DNA from: Clostridium sp. CAG:138
GTDB lineage: Bacteria; Bacillota; Clostridia; Christensenellales; CAG-138
Length of the DNA: 20,096 nucleotides
Direction: 5' to 3'
Assembly: GCA_000435055.1 (NCBI GenBank)
Contig: FR879707.1
Location: forward strand, 1-20,096
The notes under the pieces were generated by a model that worked only from the letters and a program-made list of their open reading frames with translations, ran no database searches and was not told the origin of the DNA. This document shows, piece after piece, positions 7,598 through 15,287 of the stretch; position 1 is the first letter of the stretch; each line of letters opens with the position of its first letter. The translations under genes were made by a program, and so were the position numbers.

Positions 7598-8475
7598 TAT
7601 TCGGCACCTCCGTCCAGCCCGAGTTGTTTTGCGATTTCAAGCGTTTGCCTTGCACGCTCAACAATTGGCTTGTCTATCATTTTGCCGCGCAGCGAAACCG
7701 CGCCCTTGCCCTGTTCCTTGCCGATGCGGATCGCCTCGAACACAAGCCTTGCGTACTCAATATCCTTTGCGGACGGGCTGAACACTTCGTTTATTACGCG
7801 CACATGGCGCGGTGCAATCGCGGATTTACCGCTGAAGCCGAGGCTTTTTGCATATTCCGCATCGCGCACTATGCCCTCATCGTCGTTAACGTCGGTGAAC
7901 GGAGTGTCATAAACATCGACCCCGGCCGCACGGGCGGCGCAGACGAGCCGCGTGCGGGCATAGTTTATCTCGTTGCCCTGCTTTGTGCGCTTGCAGCGCA
8001 GATCCGCCGTCAGATCCTCGCCGCCGAGGAATAATGCCGCAACGCGTGGACAGGCCGAAGCAATATTGAATGCGTTTTCAACACCGAGAGCCGTTTCGAT
8101 AAGCGGAATAAGTTTTACCGTTCCGACTTCCATGCCGCAGCGGCGTTCGATTCCCGCAATGTATTCATCAATAATGCGCATATCCTCCGCGCAGCTTGCC
8201 TTGGGGGGCATAATAAGGTCGGGCTTAAGAGGAATCACGGCCTCAAGATCGTCCTTCCAGTAATCGGTATCTATTGAATTTATGCGGACGGTGATTTCAC
8301 AGCCCGCAAAGCCCATATTTTTCATTGCGCTGCGAACGAGCAGCCTTGCGGAATCCTTTTCATCCGGCGAGACTGCATCTTCCAGATCCAGAATGATACT
8401 GTCGGCACCGAGCGCATCGCCGTTTATGATCATGTTCGGCGTGTTGCCGGGCAAAAACAGCATACTTCTCCTCAT
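7597..8475 (-). CDS. citE: Citrate lyase beta subunit (citryl-ACP lyase); possibly citramalyl-ACP lyase
   Basis: A 292-residue TIM-barrel protein of the HpcH/HpaI-CitE family. It cleaves citryl-ACP to acetyl-ACP and oxaloacetate (or citramalyl-ACP to acetyl-ACP and pyruvate). Landmarks are RRSMLFLPGNTP at the N-terminus, DSIILDLEDAVSPDEKDSAR with the acidic metal-site residues, LIPLIETALGVENA, and LGGEDLTADL. The start at 8475 follows AAAGGAG; a frame extension of 29 codons upstream reaches beyond the predicted transcript start and is excluded. This is the first gene of the operon. The acyl-carrier subunit gene citD, which normally precedes citE, is absent, as are citC, citX and citG. Confidence 0.9.
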   Translation of the reverse strand: MRRSMLFLPGNTPNMIINGDALGADSIILDLEDAVSPDEKDSARLLVRSAMKNMGFAGCEITVRINSIDTDYWKDDLEAVIPLKPDLIMPPKASCAEDMRIIDEYIAGIERRCGMEVGTVKLIPLIETALGVENAFNIASACPRVAALFLGGEDLTADLRCKRTKQGNEINYARTRLVCAARAAGVDVYDTPFTDVNDDEGIVRDAEYAKSLGFSGKSAIAPRHVRVINEVFSPSAKDIEYARLVFEAIRIGKEQGKGAVSLRGKMIDKPIVERARQTLEIAKQLGLDGGAE

Positions 8476-8567
8476 TTTCCGTTTTCTCCTTTCGTGTCGG
8501 ATGCGGTGCAGAGGCAAATCCTCCGAAGTTCGCAAAAACTCCGTACCGCTCCGCATACTCATACCAT

Positions 8568-8596
8568 ATTATAATACCCTGCGCGGTTTCTTTCAA
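8568..8596 (-). promoter_or_regulatory. Promoter of the citE-citF-fumarase operon
   Basis: TTGAAA (8596-8591) and a consensus TATAAT (8573-8568) are 17 bp apart on the minus strand, giving a leader of about 85 nt before citE. The rest of the 330-base gap to the dockerin gene holds only the terminator at 8704-8740; no citD-sized frame is present. Confidence 0.75.
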
Positions 8597-8703
8597 CTGT
8601 CGAACGGGATTTTTTCGGCCGGATTTTGAAGAAAGCGGCGTTCGGCATGTGTTCGTTGTGTTTTCGGCATGTTTTCGGACGCGGCGGACAAAGCCTTATA
8701 AAA

Positions 8704-8740
8704 ACACCGACGGGAGAATGAACGTTCCGCCCGCCGGTGT
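8704..8740 (-). terminator. Rho-independent terminator after the dockerin protein gene
   Basis: ACACCGGCGGG pairs with CCCGTCGGTGT (one mismatch in 11) on the minus strand around a 15-base loop and is followed by TTTTTAT. It sits 66 bases past the stop codon. Confidence 0.8.
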
Positions 8741-8805
8741 CAATGCCTGTTATTGTTTTGTTTGGGGGCGATACATGCCCCGGTTCAATTCATTCAAATG
8801 CCCGT

Positions 8806-11451
8806 TCAAATGCCCATTGCTCTGCGCAGAACCGTCAGTGCATCAGCTGCGGAAACATCGCCGCTGTTGTCAATGTCGGCGAGAACAAGCTGCATTTCGG
8901 TAAGCTCGCCCGCGCCCATTGCATGACGCAGGATGAGAATCGCATCCGAAATATCAACGGTGCCCGACATATCAAGGTCGCCCGGCAATGCGAACAGTGC
9001 CGTAACGGTCATATCTTCGGTAACGCATGAAACATCAGCATTCCAACCGAAGGAGAACCAGCCCTCGTGAACGGGAAGTTCGGGAAGTTCCGCGGCGGAA
9101 CCGCCGGCAACGAGCTGCGTGCCGATGGTTTCCCCGGTTGCACCGTCAATAAACCTTACAACGTACTGCTCATCATCGTAAACCGTGAGATCGACCCTGT
9201 CGCCGTTGTTTTCGAATTTAACATCGAATACATAGGTTTTGCCGGCTTCAAACTCAAAATCGTCCTCCCTGCCGCGGCAGCTGCCGTCGTTGCTTGCGAT
9301 CCAAATGCGGTCGCCGGGAGTGGGGTTCGTGATGCACCAATCGTAAACGCCTGCGGGGATATAGATTTTCATCATATCATCGCAAATGATGTTTTCTGTT
9401 GAGCAGCGTCCGTCCGCATCGAACGGAAGGGTGTATTCGAACAGTTCGTAGTCTGCGGGATCGGCATCGCCGAATTCCGTGAAGCCGCCGAACGGAGGGA
9501 TCACCTGAGTCTCGCCGAGATCGTCGGGATCGGCAAAGCCATCGTAATAATATGTGTTGTGATCCGCGTCAAGAAGCATCTGATAGCCCCCGCCGTTGCC
9601 CCACACATCCGCTGCACGCAGAATAACAGCTGCATCGCCCTCATGGCGGAGGCGGGTGTATTTTGCTTTCACAACGGTGTCTTCATAGACCTCATCACCC
9701 GCTTCAACGCTCCAACGGCGGAATTCAAAGCCCTCATGCGCGGGAGCTTCGGGGTAATCCTCGGCCGTCATTTGTTCGCACTGCAGTTTTTCTGCCGTGC
9801 CGAGAGTTTCGCCCGTGACTTCGTCAACAAAGGCAACAGTCACCGCGCGGGGTGTGGGAGGTTCTGCGGAAACGCTCTCGCTGACGGTGAACAGACCGGA
9901 AATTTCGGTGGGGTTGCCGCCGATCATGCCAAGGCATGTGCCTGCACCTGTCACGGTGTCAATAAGGTAGAACGCGGTTTCTTCGTCCATAACATTTGCC
10001 CAGTACAGCGTGTTCGTATCGTGGTCAAATGCCATTGACTGAACATGTGAACTCGTATTCAGTCCCGACCAGCCAATAGCGTTTGTTGTGCCCGTTTCAA
10101 GATTCAGCGTGCGGAGCTGTCCGAAATTATCCATTACATATGCCGCACCGTCGGCGGAAATTGCAAGGGCAACCGCTTCAACGCCGTCGCCGCAGTCAAT
10201 CAGCTTTTCATCGTAAAGCTTGCCGGAAACGATATCGACTTTGCACAGGAAACGTTTCACCGTTTGAACGCCCACAAGGTGGGAATGCACGTTCAGCGCA
10301 TACATCGTGCCGTCCGCATAGTTATACGCCATATCCATGACATACTTGCGATTATTGGGCACGCCGTGCGGAATGGGAGACAGATCGTCAAGAGTGCAGG
10401 TATAAAGCTGCATCCCGCCTTCCGTCAGCGCGTAACCGTAAATAACCCCGCCGACATATTCCGCCGCATAACCCGTGGGAAGTGCAGGTCCGAGGTTTGC
10501 AGCCTCCGTTTCAAGGCTGCGATTGGTAAAGCTTATCCAATTGCCCGCATATGTGCCGGATGAGCTGCTGATGCTGTTGCCGTAAAAAGTGATCTCGCCG
10601 AGTTCGCTGACGGTCACGGTGCAGCTGTCGGTAAATCCGCCGTCCTCCGTTGTGACGGTAACGGTCGTTGTGCCCGGTGCGATACCGGTAACAACACCGG
10701 TTTCGTAATTAATTTCCGCAACACTCCAGTCATCGCTTTCAAAAACGACTTTCTTGTTGGTTGCTTCAACGGGGGAAACGACGCAGGTCAGTTTGCGGCT
10801 TGTTCCCACGTAAAGTTCAGCGTCCTCCACGGAAACGCCGGTTACCGAAACACGCTCGCCGAGGCGGATGTTGTCGATGCAGGCATAGCTCGTGTCGTCG
10901 CCGTTCTTTGAGAAGTTGATGTTGATATCATAGCTGCCGGGTTCCCAGCCCATAAGTTCAAGAGCTTCCGCAAGGTCAACATTGCCCGCATGCCATGTTC
11001 CGTCGTATTGATTGACAGGGCTTTCAACGGTGAGAGCAAACATGTTGTACGGATCGCCCGCTGGGCCGAATTCAACCTGCAAATTGCTGGTGCCGTTGTA
11101 CATAAAGAACCATTTGTAGTCCAGCTGCAGCGTTTCGTTGCCGCCGAGTTCAACATTCTTCAGGCAAAGATATGTGCTGTCCTCCGTGCTGCTCATTGCA
11201 TAAGCCTCATGTCCCTGTTCGCTGCCGGTTTGAACCGTCCACTCGGGCCATACAACTTCACCGGGCATATAGGGTTCAAAATGCAGTGTGCCGCCCGCAA
11301 TGTTGAGGGCCTCGTCAAGCGTCGGAGCCGTTTTCGCCGCCGCGCCCGGGATTGCTGCGCCTTCCGCTGCGGCGGTCGTCATTCCGACTGCGGCGGTGAA
11401 CAGCATCACAAAGGCCAGAATCGCAGCCGCGAGTCTTTTGATACTTTTCAT
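8806..11451 (-). CDS. Secreted multidomain protein with DUF2436 and C-terminal type I dockerin
   Basis: An 881-residue exported protein. In order: signal peptide (1 to about 28); TLDEALN (44-50), opening a jelly-roll-like region to about 198 that ends YACIDNIRLG, as in MAM/cleaved-adhesin domains; a Big_2 domain (about 202-282); a propeller-like region (about 286-523); an InlB/MucBP-like repeat (536-600); a DUF2436 domain (about 605-758) with WGNGGGYQMLLDADH and FEAGKTYVFDVKF, as in gingipain adhesin regions; a second InlB-like repeat (763-821); and a dockerin (824-881) with two Ca2+ loops, GDLDMSGTVD and ADIDNSGDVS, each followed by an LRxAMG-type helix. No catalytic domain is recognised, so it is likely an adhesin or scaffold-attached binding protein. 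The start at 11451 follows GAGGAAC; a 15-codon upstream extension is polar and would spoil the signal peptide. It is related to the gene at 13177-14952. Confidence 0.85.
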   Translation of the reverse strand: MKSIKRLAAAILAFVMLFTAAVGMTTAAAEGAAIPGAAAKTAPTLDEALNIAGGTLHFEPYMPGEVVWPEWTVQTGSEQGHEAYAMSSTEDSTYLCLKNVELGGNETLQLDYKWFFMYNGTSNLQVEFGPAGDPYNMFALTVESPVNQYDGTWHAGNVDLAEALELMGWEPGSYDININFSKNGDDTSYACIDNIRLGERVSVTGVSVEDAELYVGTSRKLTCVVSPVEATNKKVVFESDDWSVAEINYETGVVTGIAPGTTTVTVTTEDGGFTDSCTVTVSELGEITFYGNSISSSSGTYAGNWISFTNRSLETEAANLGPALPTGYAAEYVGGVIYGYALTEGGMQLYTCTLDDLSPIPHGVPNNRKYVMDMAYNYADGTMYALNVHSHLVGVQTVKRFLCKVDIVSGKLYDEKLIDCGDGVEAVALAISADGAAYVMDNFGQLRTLNLETGTTNAIGWSGLNTSSHVQSMAFDHDTNTLYWANVMDEETAFYLIDTVTGAGTCLGMIGGNPTEISGLFTVSESVSAEPPTPRAVTVAFVDEVTGETLGTAEKLQCEQMTAEDYPEAPAHEGFEFRRWSVEAGDEVYEDTVVKAKYTRLRHEGDAAVILRAADVWGNGGGYQMLLDADHNTYYYDGFADPDDLGETQVIPPFGGFTEFGDADPADYELFEYTLPFDADGRCSTENIICDDMMKIYIPAGVYDWCITNPTPGDRIWIASNDGSCRGREDDFEFEAGKTYVFDVKFENNGDRVDLTVYDDEQYVVRFIDGATGETIGTQLVAGGSAAELPELPVHEGWFSFGWNADVSCVTEDMTVTALFALPGDLDMSGTVDISDAILILRHAMGAGELTEMQLVLADIDNSGDVSAADALTVLRRAMGI

Positions 11452-11477
11452 TTTTGTTCCTCTTTCTCTTTTTTCTG

Positions 11478-11499
11478 CGCATGATGTCTCGATCATGCG
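11478..11499 (-). promoter_or_regulatory. Stem-loop at the 5' end of the dockerin-gene mRNA
   Basis: CGCATGAT and ATCATGCG form a perfect 8-bp hairpin around a 6-base loop, beginning within a few bases of the predicted transcript start and ending 26 bases before the start codon. Such 5' hairpins can protect mRNA; it could also be a protein-binding palindrome. Confidence 0.5.
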
Positions 11500-11508
11500 T
11501 GTATATGC

Positions 11509-11537
11509 ATTTTAGCACATAAAAAAAGAAAAGTCCA
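11509..11537 (-). promoter_or_regulatory. Promoter of the dockerin protein gene
   Basis: TGGACT (11537-11532) and TAAAAT (11514-11509) are 17 bp apart on the minus strand. The -35 match is partial and lies within the arm of the inverted repeat at 11534-11581, which suggests regulation. Confidence 0.5.
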
Positions 11538-11581
11538 TACATATGGAACAATTATTTGGGATTTTGTTCCATGGATATGGA
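11534..11581. promoter_or_regulatory. Large inverted repeat, candidate operator
   Basis: TCCATACATATGGAACAA (11534-11551) and TTGTTCCATGGATATGGA (11564-11581) are inverted copies matching at 15 of 18 positions across a 12-base spacer. Each arm is itself a near-palindrome (CCAT...ATGG). The inner arm covers the predicted -35 of the dockerin gene. A similar TTCCAT element covers the arsR-type gene's -10 at 12995-13009. Confidence 0.6.
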
Positions 11582-11757
11582 AAGTGCCTGTTAAGCAAAC
11601 ACCGAAAAAGACGAAAATACATGCACAGGGCAATATATTCGGACAAAGCCATGAGATTACATAAACAGCGAAACTGTTTCAAAAGTATGCGAGAGCCGAA
11701 CGACCGAAAGTAGTTGTGCGTCCACTATGCAAATCAACTTTTAGTTAAATAATAAAA
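11582..11757. other. Intergenic stretch with no recognised feature
   Basis: Between the inverted repeat and the terminator of the ArsR-type gene no reading frame, known RNA or mobile-element end was recognised. Confidence 0.4.
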
Positions 11758-11777
11758 GAGCGACTGTTAAGCCGCTC
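11758..11777 (-). terminator. Probable terminator of the ArsR-type gene
   Basis: GAGCG and CGCTC pair on the minus strand around a 10-base loop and are followed by TTTTATTATTT. The stem is short. It lies about 65 bases past the stop codon. Confidence 0.55.
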
Positions 11778-11842
11778 CGACGCATATACTTGCAGTTTTT
11801 ATACATTCTGCAACTATATTTCCGCTGTACTGCGTATGCTCG

Positions 11843-12931
11843 TCATTCCTCCTCTGCAAGCGGAAACGTGCATTGCAGCAAGTGAATAAAATGCTGCATT
11901 TTTTTGTTGTTAAGCGAGTAATAAACACGATTGCCGATATTATTTGATTCAATGAGTCCGGTACTCATAAGGATGCTGAGATGTTGAGACACCGCGCCCG
12001 GGGTAATATTCAAAAGCTTTGCAAGCTCCCGACCGTAAGATTTTTGCTTTGCAAGTCGAAGAACAATGTTAAAGCGGCTCGGATCCCCCAGCACACTCAT
12101 AATCCGCGAAAGTTCCGCTTCCGAGTTTGACTCCAGCGTCGAAATCTTCAGCAAAGTATCATAGAGCACACCTATAACCGCCATACAGTTTTCCTGTCCC
12201 GGTTCGGAAAAAAACACTTGTCGGAATCCCGTGACTGTCGGAACAGCATAGTATCTTTTCGCCTTTGGGACAATGTCGCCGAATCTTTCGTGAAGAATAT
12301 CGGCGTATTGCTCCGGCAATCCGAAATTCGCATCGAAAGCCTCGACAAGCGGCTTCCAGAGTCCCCGGCATGCCTCAAATGCTGCAGCAACAGGGATGAG
12401 AGCGCGTTCAAGAATTGAGATATATTTTTCCGGATTAAACGCAAGCTCTATCAATGTCAGCTTTGAACTTTCGCGCCAATCACATCCGTTAATCAGTGCG
12501 AGCAATTCCGCTGTTCCGCAAACAGCAGGCGGTTTTTCGTCCGGACAGACCGCAGCGGCAATGCGTGTTGGAATATTCGGCTTTTCCGCACGGAGGTGTG
12601 CAAAAAAATCATTGCAATCTGTGCAATTATAAGCCATTATGTCCGGTATGAGGATATCTGCAAGTCCGTCCTGTGCAACAACAGCATCTTCATCATGCTT
12701 TATTGAAAGCGGACAGTACAGCAATTCCGCTTCCTCCCGTGTTATCGCAATATTAAGCGTAAGCTGCGCATCAACCTGCAGCAAAATATCGAACTGAGCT
12801 TTGTACTCCGCTTCATTTTTCGGAAAACGTTTTTTTATTATCTGATAAAACCTTTCCGTTGTGAAGCCATTTATGTGGTTTTTAAAGAAGCAGTTTGCCT
12901 CAAAAATGGGCAGAGGGCTCATCTGTTTCAT
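11843..12931 (-). CDS. ArsR-type winged-helix regulator with a long unassigned N-terminal region
   Basis: A 362-residue cytoplasmic protein. Residues about 272-350 are an ArsR winged helix: LGDPSRFNIVLRLA, then YGRELAKLLNITPGAVSQHLSILMS-type recognition helices, then the wing GNRVYYSL. The usual metal-binding CVC of arsenic sensors is missing (RELAKL stands there). The first 270 residues, about three times the size of a normal ArsR protein, are not assigned; they include YNCTDC (101-106) and may be a ligand-sensing or dimerisation region. No Shine-Dalgarno precedes 12931, and no better in-frame start exists upstream before a stop, so the start is less sure than the frame. It lies between two related surface-protein genes and its promoter abuts that of the right-hand one, suggesting that it controls them. 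Confidence 0.8.
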   Translation of the reverse strand: MKQMSPLPIFEANCFFKNHINGFTTERFYQIIKKRFPKNEAEYKAQFDILLQVDAQLTLNIAITREEAELLYCPLSIKHDEDAVVAQDGLADILIPDIMAYNCTDCNDFFAHLRAEKPNIPTRIAAAVCPDEKPPAVCGTAELLALINGCDWRESSKLTLIELAFNPEKYISILERALIPVAAAFEACRGLWKPLVEAFDANFGLPEQYADILHERFGDIVPKAKRYYAVPTVTGFRQVFFSEPGQENCMAVIGVLYDTLLKISTLESNSEAELSRIMSVLGDPSRFNIVLRLAKQKSYGRELAKLLNITPGAVSQHLSILMSTGLIESNNIGNRVYYSLNNKKMQHFIHLLQCTFPLAEEE

Positions 12932-12998
12932 ACGATCGTTGATACCATACTTTCCTGCCGCACATAAAAATGCAGCGGCAACATTTTAATATATTTCC

Positions 12999-13027
12999 AT
13001 TATACCATATTTTTTTGAAAAAAGCTA
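12999..13027 (-). promoter_or_regulatory. Promoter of the ArsR-type gene
   Basis: A consensus TATAAT (13004-12999) on the minus strand has only a weak -35 (TAGCTT, 13027-13022) at 17 bp. The -10 lies inside TTCCATTATACCATA (12995-13009), which resembles the arms of the inverted repeat at 11534-11581. An imperfectly AT-rich leader with a TGCCGC/GCGGCA hairpin (12956-12980) follows. Confidence 0.45.
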
Positions 13028-13057
13028 TTGACAAAAGCTGTGGTTAGAGATTATATT
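13028..13057 (+). promoter_or_regulatory. Promoter of the sortase-anchored protein gene
   Basis: Consensus TTGACA (13028-13033) is followed after 18 bp by TATATT (13052-13057), or after 17 by TTATAT. It directly abuts the divergent arsR-type promoter. The leader of about 110 nt contains the small hairpin GCCCG-CTGA-CGGGC (13135-13148). Confidence 0.65.
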
Positions 13058-13176
13058 TAGTGTACGGTAAACATCATCGAATTGAGGTTAAGCATTCAAT
13101 CAACATGTTCGGTGTTCTTTGCTGCAGAACCACAGCCCGCTGACGGGCAAATAAAATTAACAACAAGGAGAAAAAA

Positions 13177-14952
13177 ATGAAAAAGTTTTTTGCACTGATC
13201 GTAACTGCCGTGACACTGCTTTCGATCGTTGCCGCGCCGCTTGCAGGAGCTGCGCCGTTCTTAACGGACCCAAACGGGCTTACCGCCGGCACGCGGGATG
13301 CACAGACTCTTGACGAAGCACTGAACGTTGAAGGAGGAGAGCTTACTTTCTTTAACGGAGATTCCGACAACGCACTCGACTGGTCCATTGACATCGATGC
13401 AGCAAAATCATCAAACCGCGACTTGGACAGCTCAAAATCAAACGTCTCCACAACCGTTTTTGCGCAAGCAGGGCAGATTCTCGAATTCAGCTATCGAGTT
13501 ATGTCTCAGCAGGACTGTGACTTCCTGATTTTTTATTCCAACGGTCAGGAAATTGCGCGTTGGTCCGGCATTATGAATTATTATGCTCCGCTCGAAAAGT
13601 TTGTCTTCCCCATTCCTTCCTCGGGAGAATACACTTTCAGCTGGGTGTATGAAAAGGACGGCCAATACAGTGAATCCTGGGACACGGCATGGTTGGATGA
13701 GGTTCGCGTTTTCGATATGGTTCACGTTGAAAGTATCGCCGTTGATGAACCCCGTGAAATTCCCGAAAACGGGAAATATAAACTCAAGTACACTGTCCTT
13801 CCCGAAAACGCAACCGAAAAGGCCGTTACGTTTGCTTCATCGGATCCTTCCGTCGCCGCCGTTTCTGAAGACGGCACAGTTACGGGAGTTTCCGAAGGAT
13901 GCGCCGAAATAACCGTGACATCCGTTGACGGCGGTATCAGTTCCGCCGTAACTGTAACTGTCACTAACGATGCACGGTTTGCCAATCTTTATGCATACAT
14001 CCAGTATGATCCGATCGGCGGCAATCAGGATTTCATCGCTCATTTTACCGACCTTGCCCCGGATATTATCGAGCATGTCCTCGACATTCCCGACTGCCCC
14101 GCTGTTCGACCGGGCACATCAAGCGCAGCCGTTGCAGGCAATTATGTCTACGGTTATACCAAGCCCGGTATGTACAGCGGCGATTTTTATATTATTGATC
14201 TTACCACATGGGAGATCACATTCCCTGCCGGCGAGGAAGCAGGCGACTATCTTGTTTATGACATGGCTTATGATCACGAGCGGCAGCGAATGTTTGCAAT
14301 GGCAACTCATTACGGCAGCGACTTTTGGCTTGTCGAAGTTGATCGCCGCGACGGTTCTATTACTACCATTGCTGAAATGAATACCCTCGGCAAAAACGCA
14401 TGGGGTTTTACCATCGATTCCGAAGGAAATGCCTACACAATTCTTGCAAGTGATACCGGTTCCTATGACAGGACCGACACCGGCAAATTGGCAAGCGTCA
14501 ACCTTGAAACAGGCGAATGCTCAATCATCGCCGATACCGGTATTCCGACCTATTTCGCAAACACAATGGAATTCGATCACGACAACCAGTGCATTTACTG
14601 GTGCAACTCCCTGTCCAACGGTCTCTATATTCTCGACTATCATACCGGAGAAACTGAGTTTTGCGGAGGGCTTTACAACGGCGGTGATTATATGGCAATG
14701 TTCCTCCCGAACGATCTTGAAGTTTCCGATCCCGAGCAGCCGACAGAACCCACTCCGGTGCCTCCTACGGACACTCCGGAACCCACACCCGTACCTCCTA
14801 CGGACACTCCGGAACCCACACCCGCACCTCCCACGGATGCTCCGGAGCCCACACCCGTGCCCGGAACCGGTGCTGTAAGCCTTATCGGTCTCAGCATCGC
14901 GGTTATTGCCGCAGGAGCAGGCATTATTACTCTTCGCAAGAAGCGCGAATAA
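13177..14952 (+). CDS. Cell-wall-anchored surface protein with Big_2 and propeller-like region, VPGTG sorting signal
   Basis: A 591-residue exported protein. In order: signal peptide (1 to about 25, cleavage near AGA-AP); TLDEALN (44-50), opening a jelly-roll-like region ending AWLDEVRVFD (171-180); a Big_2 domain (about 182-263); a propeller-like region (about 267-505) with YDMAYDHERQRMFAM and MEFDHDNQCIYWCN strands; a stalk of three PPTDTPEPTPV-type repeats; then VPGTG (561-565), a hydrophobic segment and the tail RKKRE. The end fits an LPXTG-like sortase signal with V in the first place. No catalytic domain was recognised. It shares its first four regions with the dockerin protein at 8806-11451 but differs in how it would be attached. 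The start follows AAGGAG at 13165-13170. Confidence 0.85.
   Translation: MKKFFALIVTAVTLLSIVAAPLAGAAPFLTDPNGLTAGTRDAQTLDEALNVEGGELTFFNGDSDNALDWSIDIDAAKSSNRDLDSSKSNVSTTVFAQAGQILEFSYRVMSQQDCDFLIFYSNGQEIARWSGIMNYYAPLEKFVFPIPSSGEYTFSWVYEKDGQYSESWDTAWLDEVRVFDMVHVESIAVDEPREIPENGKYKLKYTVLPENATEKAVTFASSDPSVAAVSEDGTVTGVSEGCAEITVTSVDGGISSAVTVTVTNDARFANLYAYIQYDPIGGNQDFIAHFTDLAPDIIEHVLDIPDCPAVRPGTSSAAVAGNYVYGYTKPGMYSGDFYIIDLTTWEITFPAGEEAGDYLVYDMAYDHERQRMFAMATHYGSDFWLVEVDRRDGSITTIAEMNTLGKNAWGFTIDSEGNAYTILASDTGSYDRTDTGKLASVNLETGECSIIADTGIPTYFANTMEFDHDNQCIYWCNSLSNGLYILDYHTGETEFCGGLYNGGDYMAMFLPNDLEVSDPEQPTEPTPVPPTDTPEPTPVPPTDTPEPTPAPPTDAPEPTPVPGTGAVSLIGLSIAVIAAGAGIITLRKKRE
14761..14859 (+). repeat. Three 33-bp tandem repeats coding a proline-rich stalk
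   Basis: Units 14761-14793, 14794-14826 and 14827-14859 each encode PPTD(T/A)PEPTPV or a close variant. The first two differ by a single base, the third by several. Such stalks hold a surface protein away from the wall; unit number may vary between strains. Confidence 0.85.
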
Positions 14953-14999
14953 CCACAGGCGAAGGACATTGCTTGTGAAAGTGCTCGGTAAAGGCATCA

Positions 15000-15036
15000 T
15001 ATGAGTTTGGCGGAAGTTTGTTCTTTCGCTCTCATA
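15000..15036 (+). other. Stem-loop after the surface-protein gene
   Basis: TATGAG/CTCATA and GCGGAAG/CTTTCGC stack with a small internal loop around TTTGTT. No T tract follows, so it is a weak terminator candidate or a 3' stabiliser. The rest of the 335-base gap to the BMP gene holds no recognised gene, only the promoter near 15200. Confidence 0.4.
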
Positions 15037-15177
15037 ACATATAAGAGGTCGGCGTGCTTGCATTCCGGCTTCTTTGTGTCTCCGCTGAATTAAAGCGTGC
15101 AGCTGTACTACGGCAGCGTCTTCCGAAAAAACCGTCAAAGTTTTTCCTAAAAAAACACTTCCGATTCATTTTTCCTC

Positions 15178-15206
15178 TTCCCTTTTGCAGGAAAGTCTGT
15201 TATAAT
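15178..15206 (+). promoter_or_regulatory. Extended -10 promoter of the BMP-family lipoprotein gene
   Basis: TGTTATAAT (15198-15206) is a consensus extended -10. The -35 region (TTCCCT at 15178) is poor, as is usual for such promoters. The leader is about 75 nt. Confidence 0.6.
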
Positions 15207-15287
15207 GAATATATACGCGGTTTATCTGCGGAATTTCCGCCGAGCATCGCGTATATAATCAAATTTTCCACATGGAGGGTAAATACC

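Noticed and set aside
11767..11952. 61-codon minus-strand frame at the end of the ArsR-type gene
   Set aside because: It overlaps the regulator's coding region in another frame, without a ribosome site of its own.
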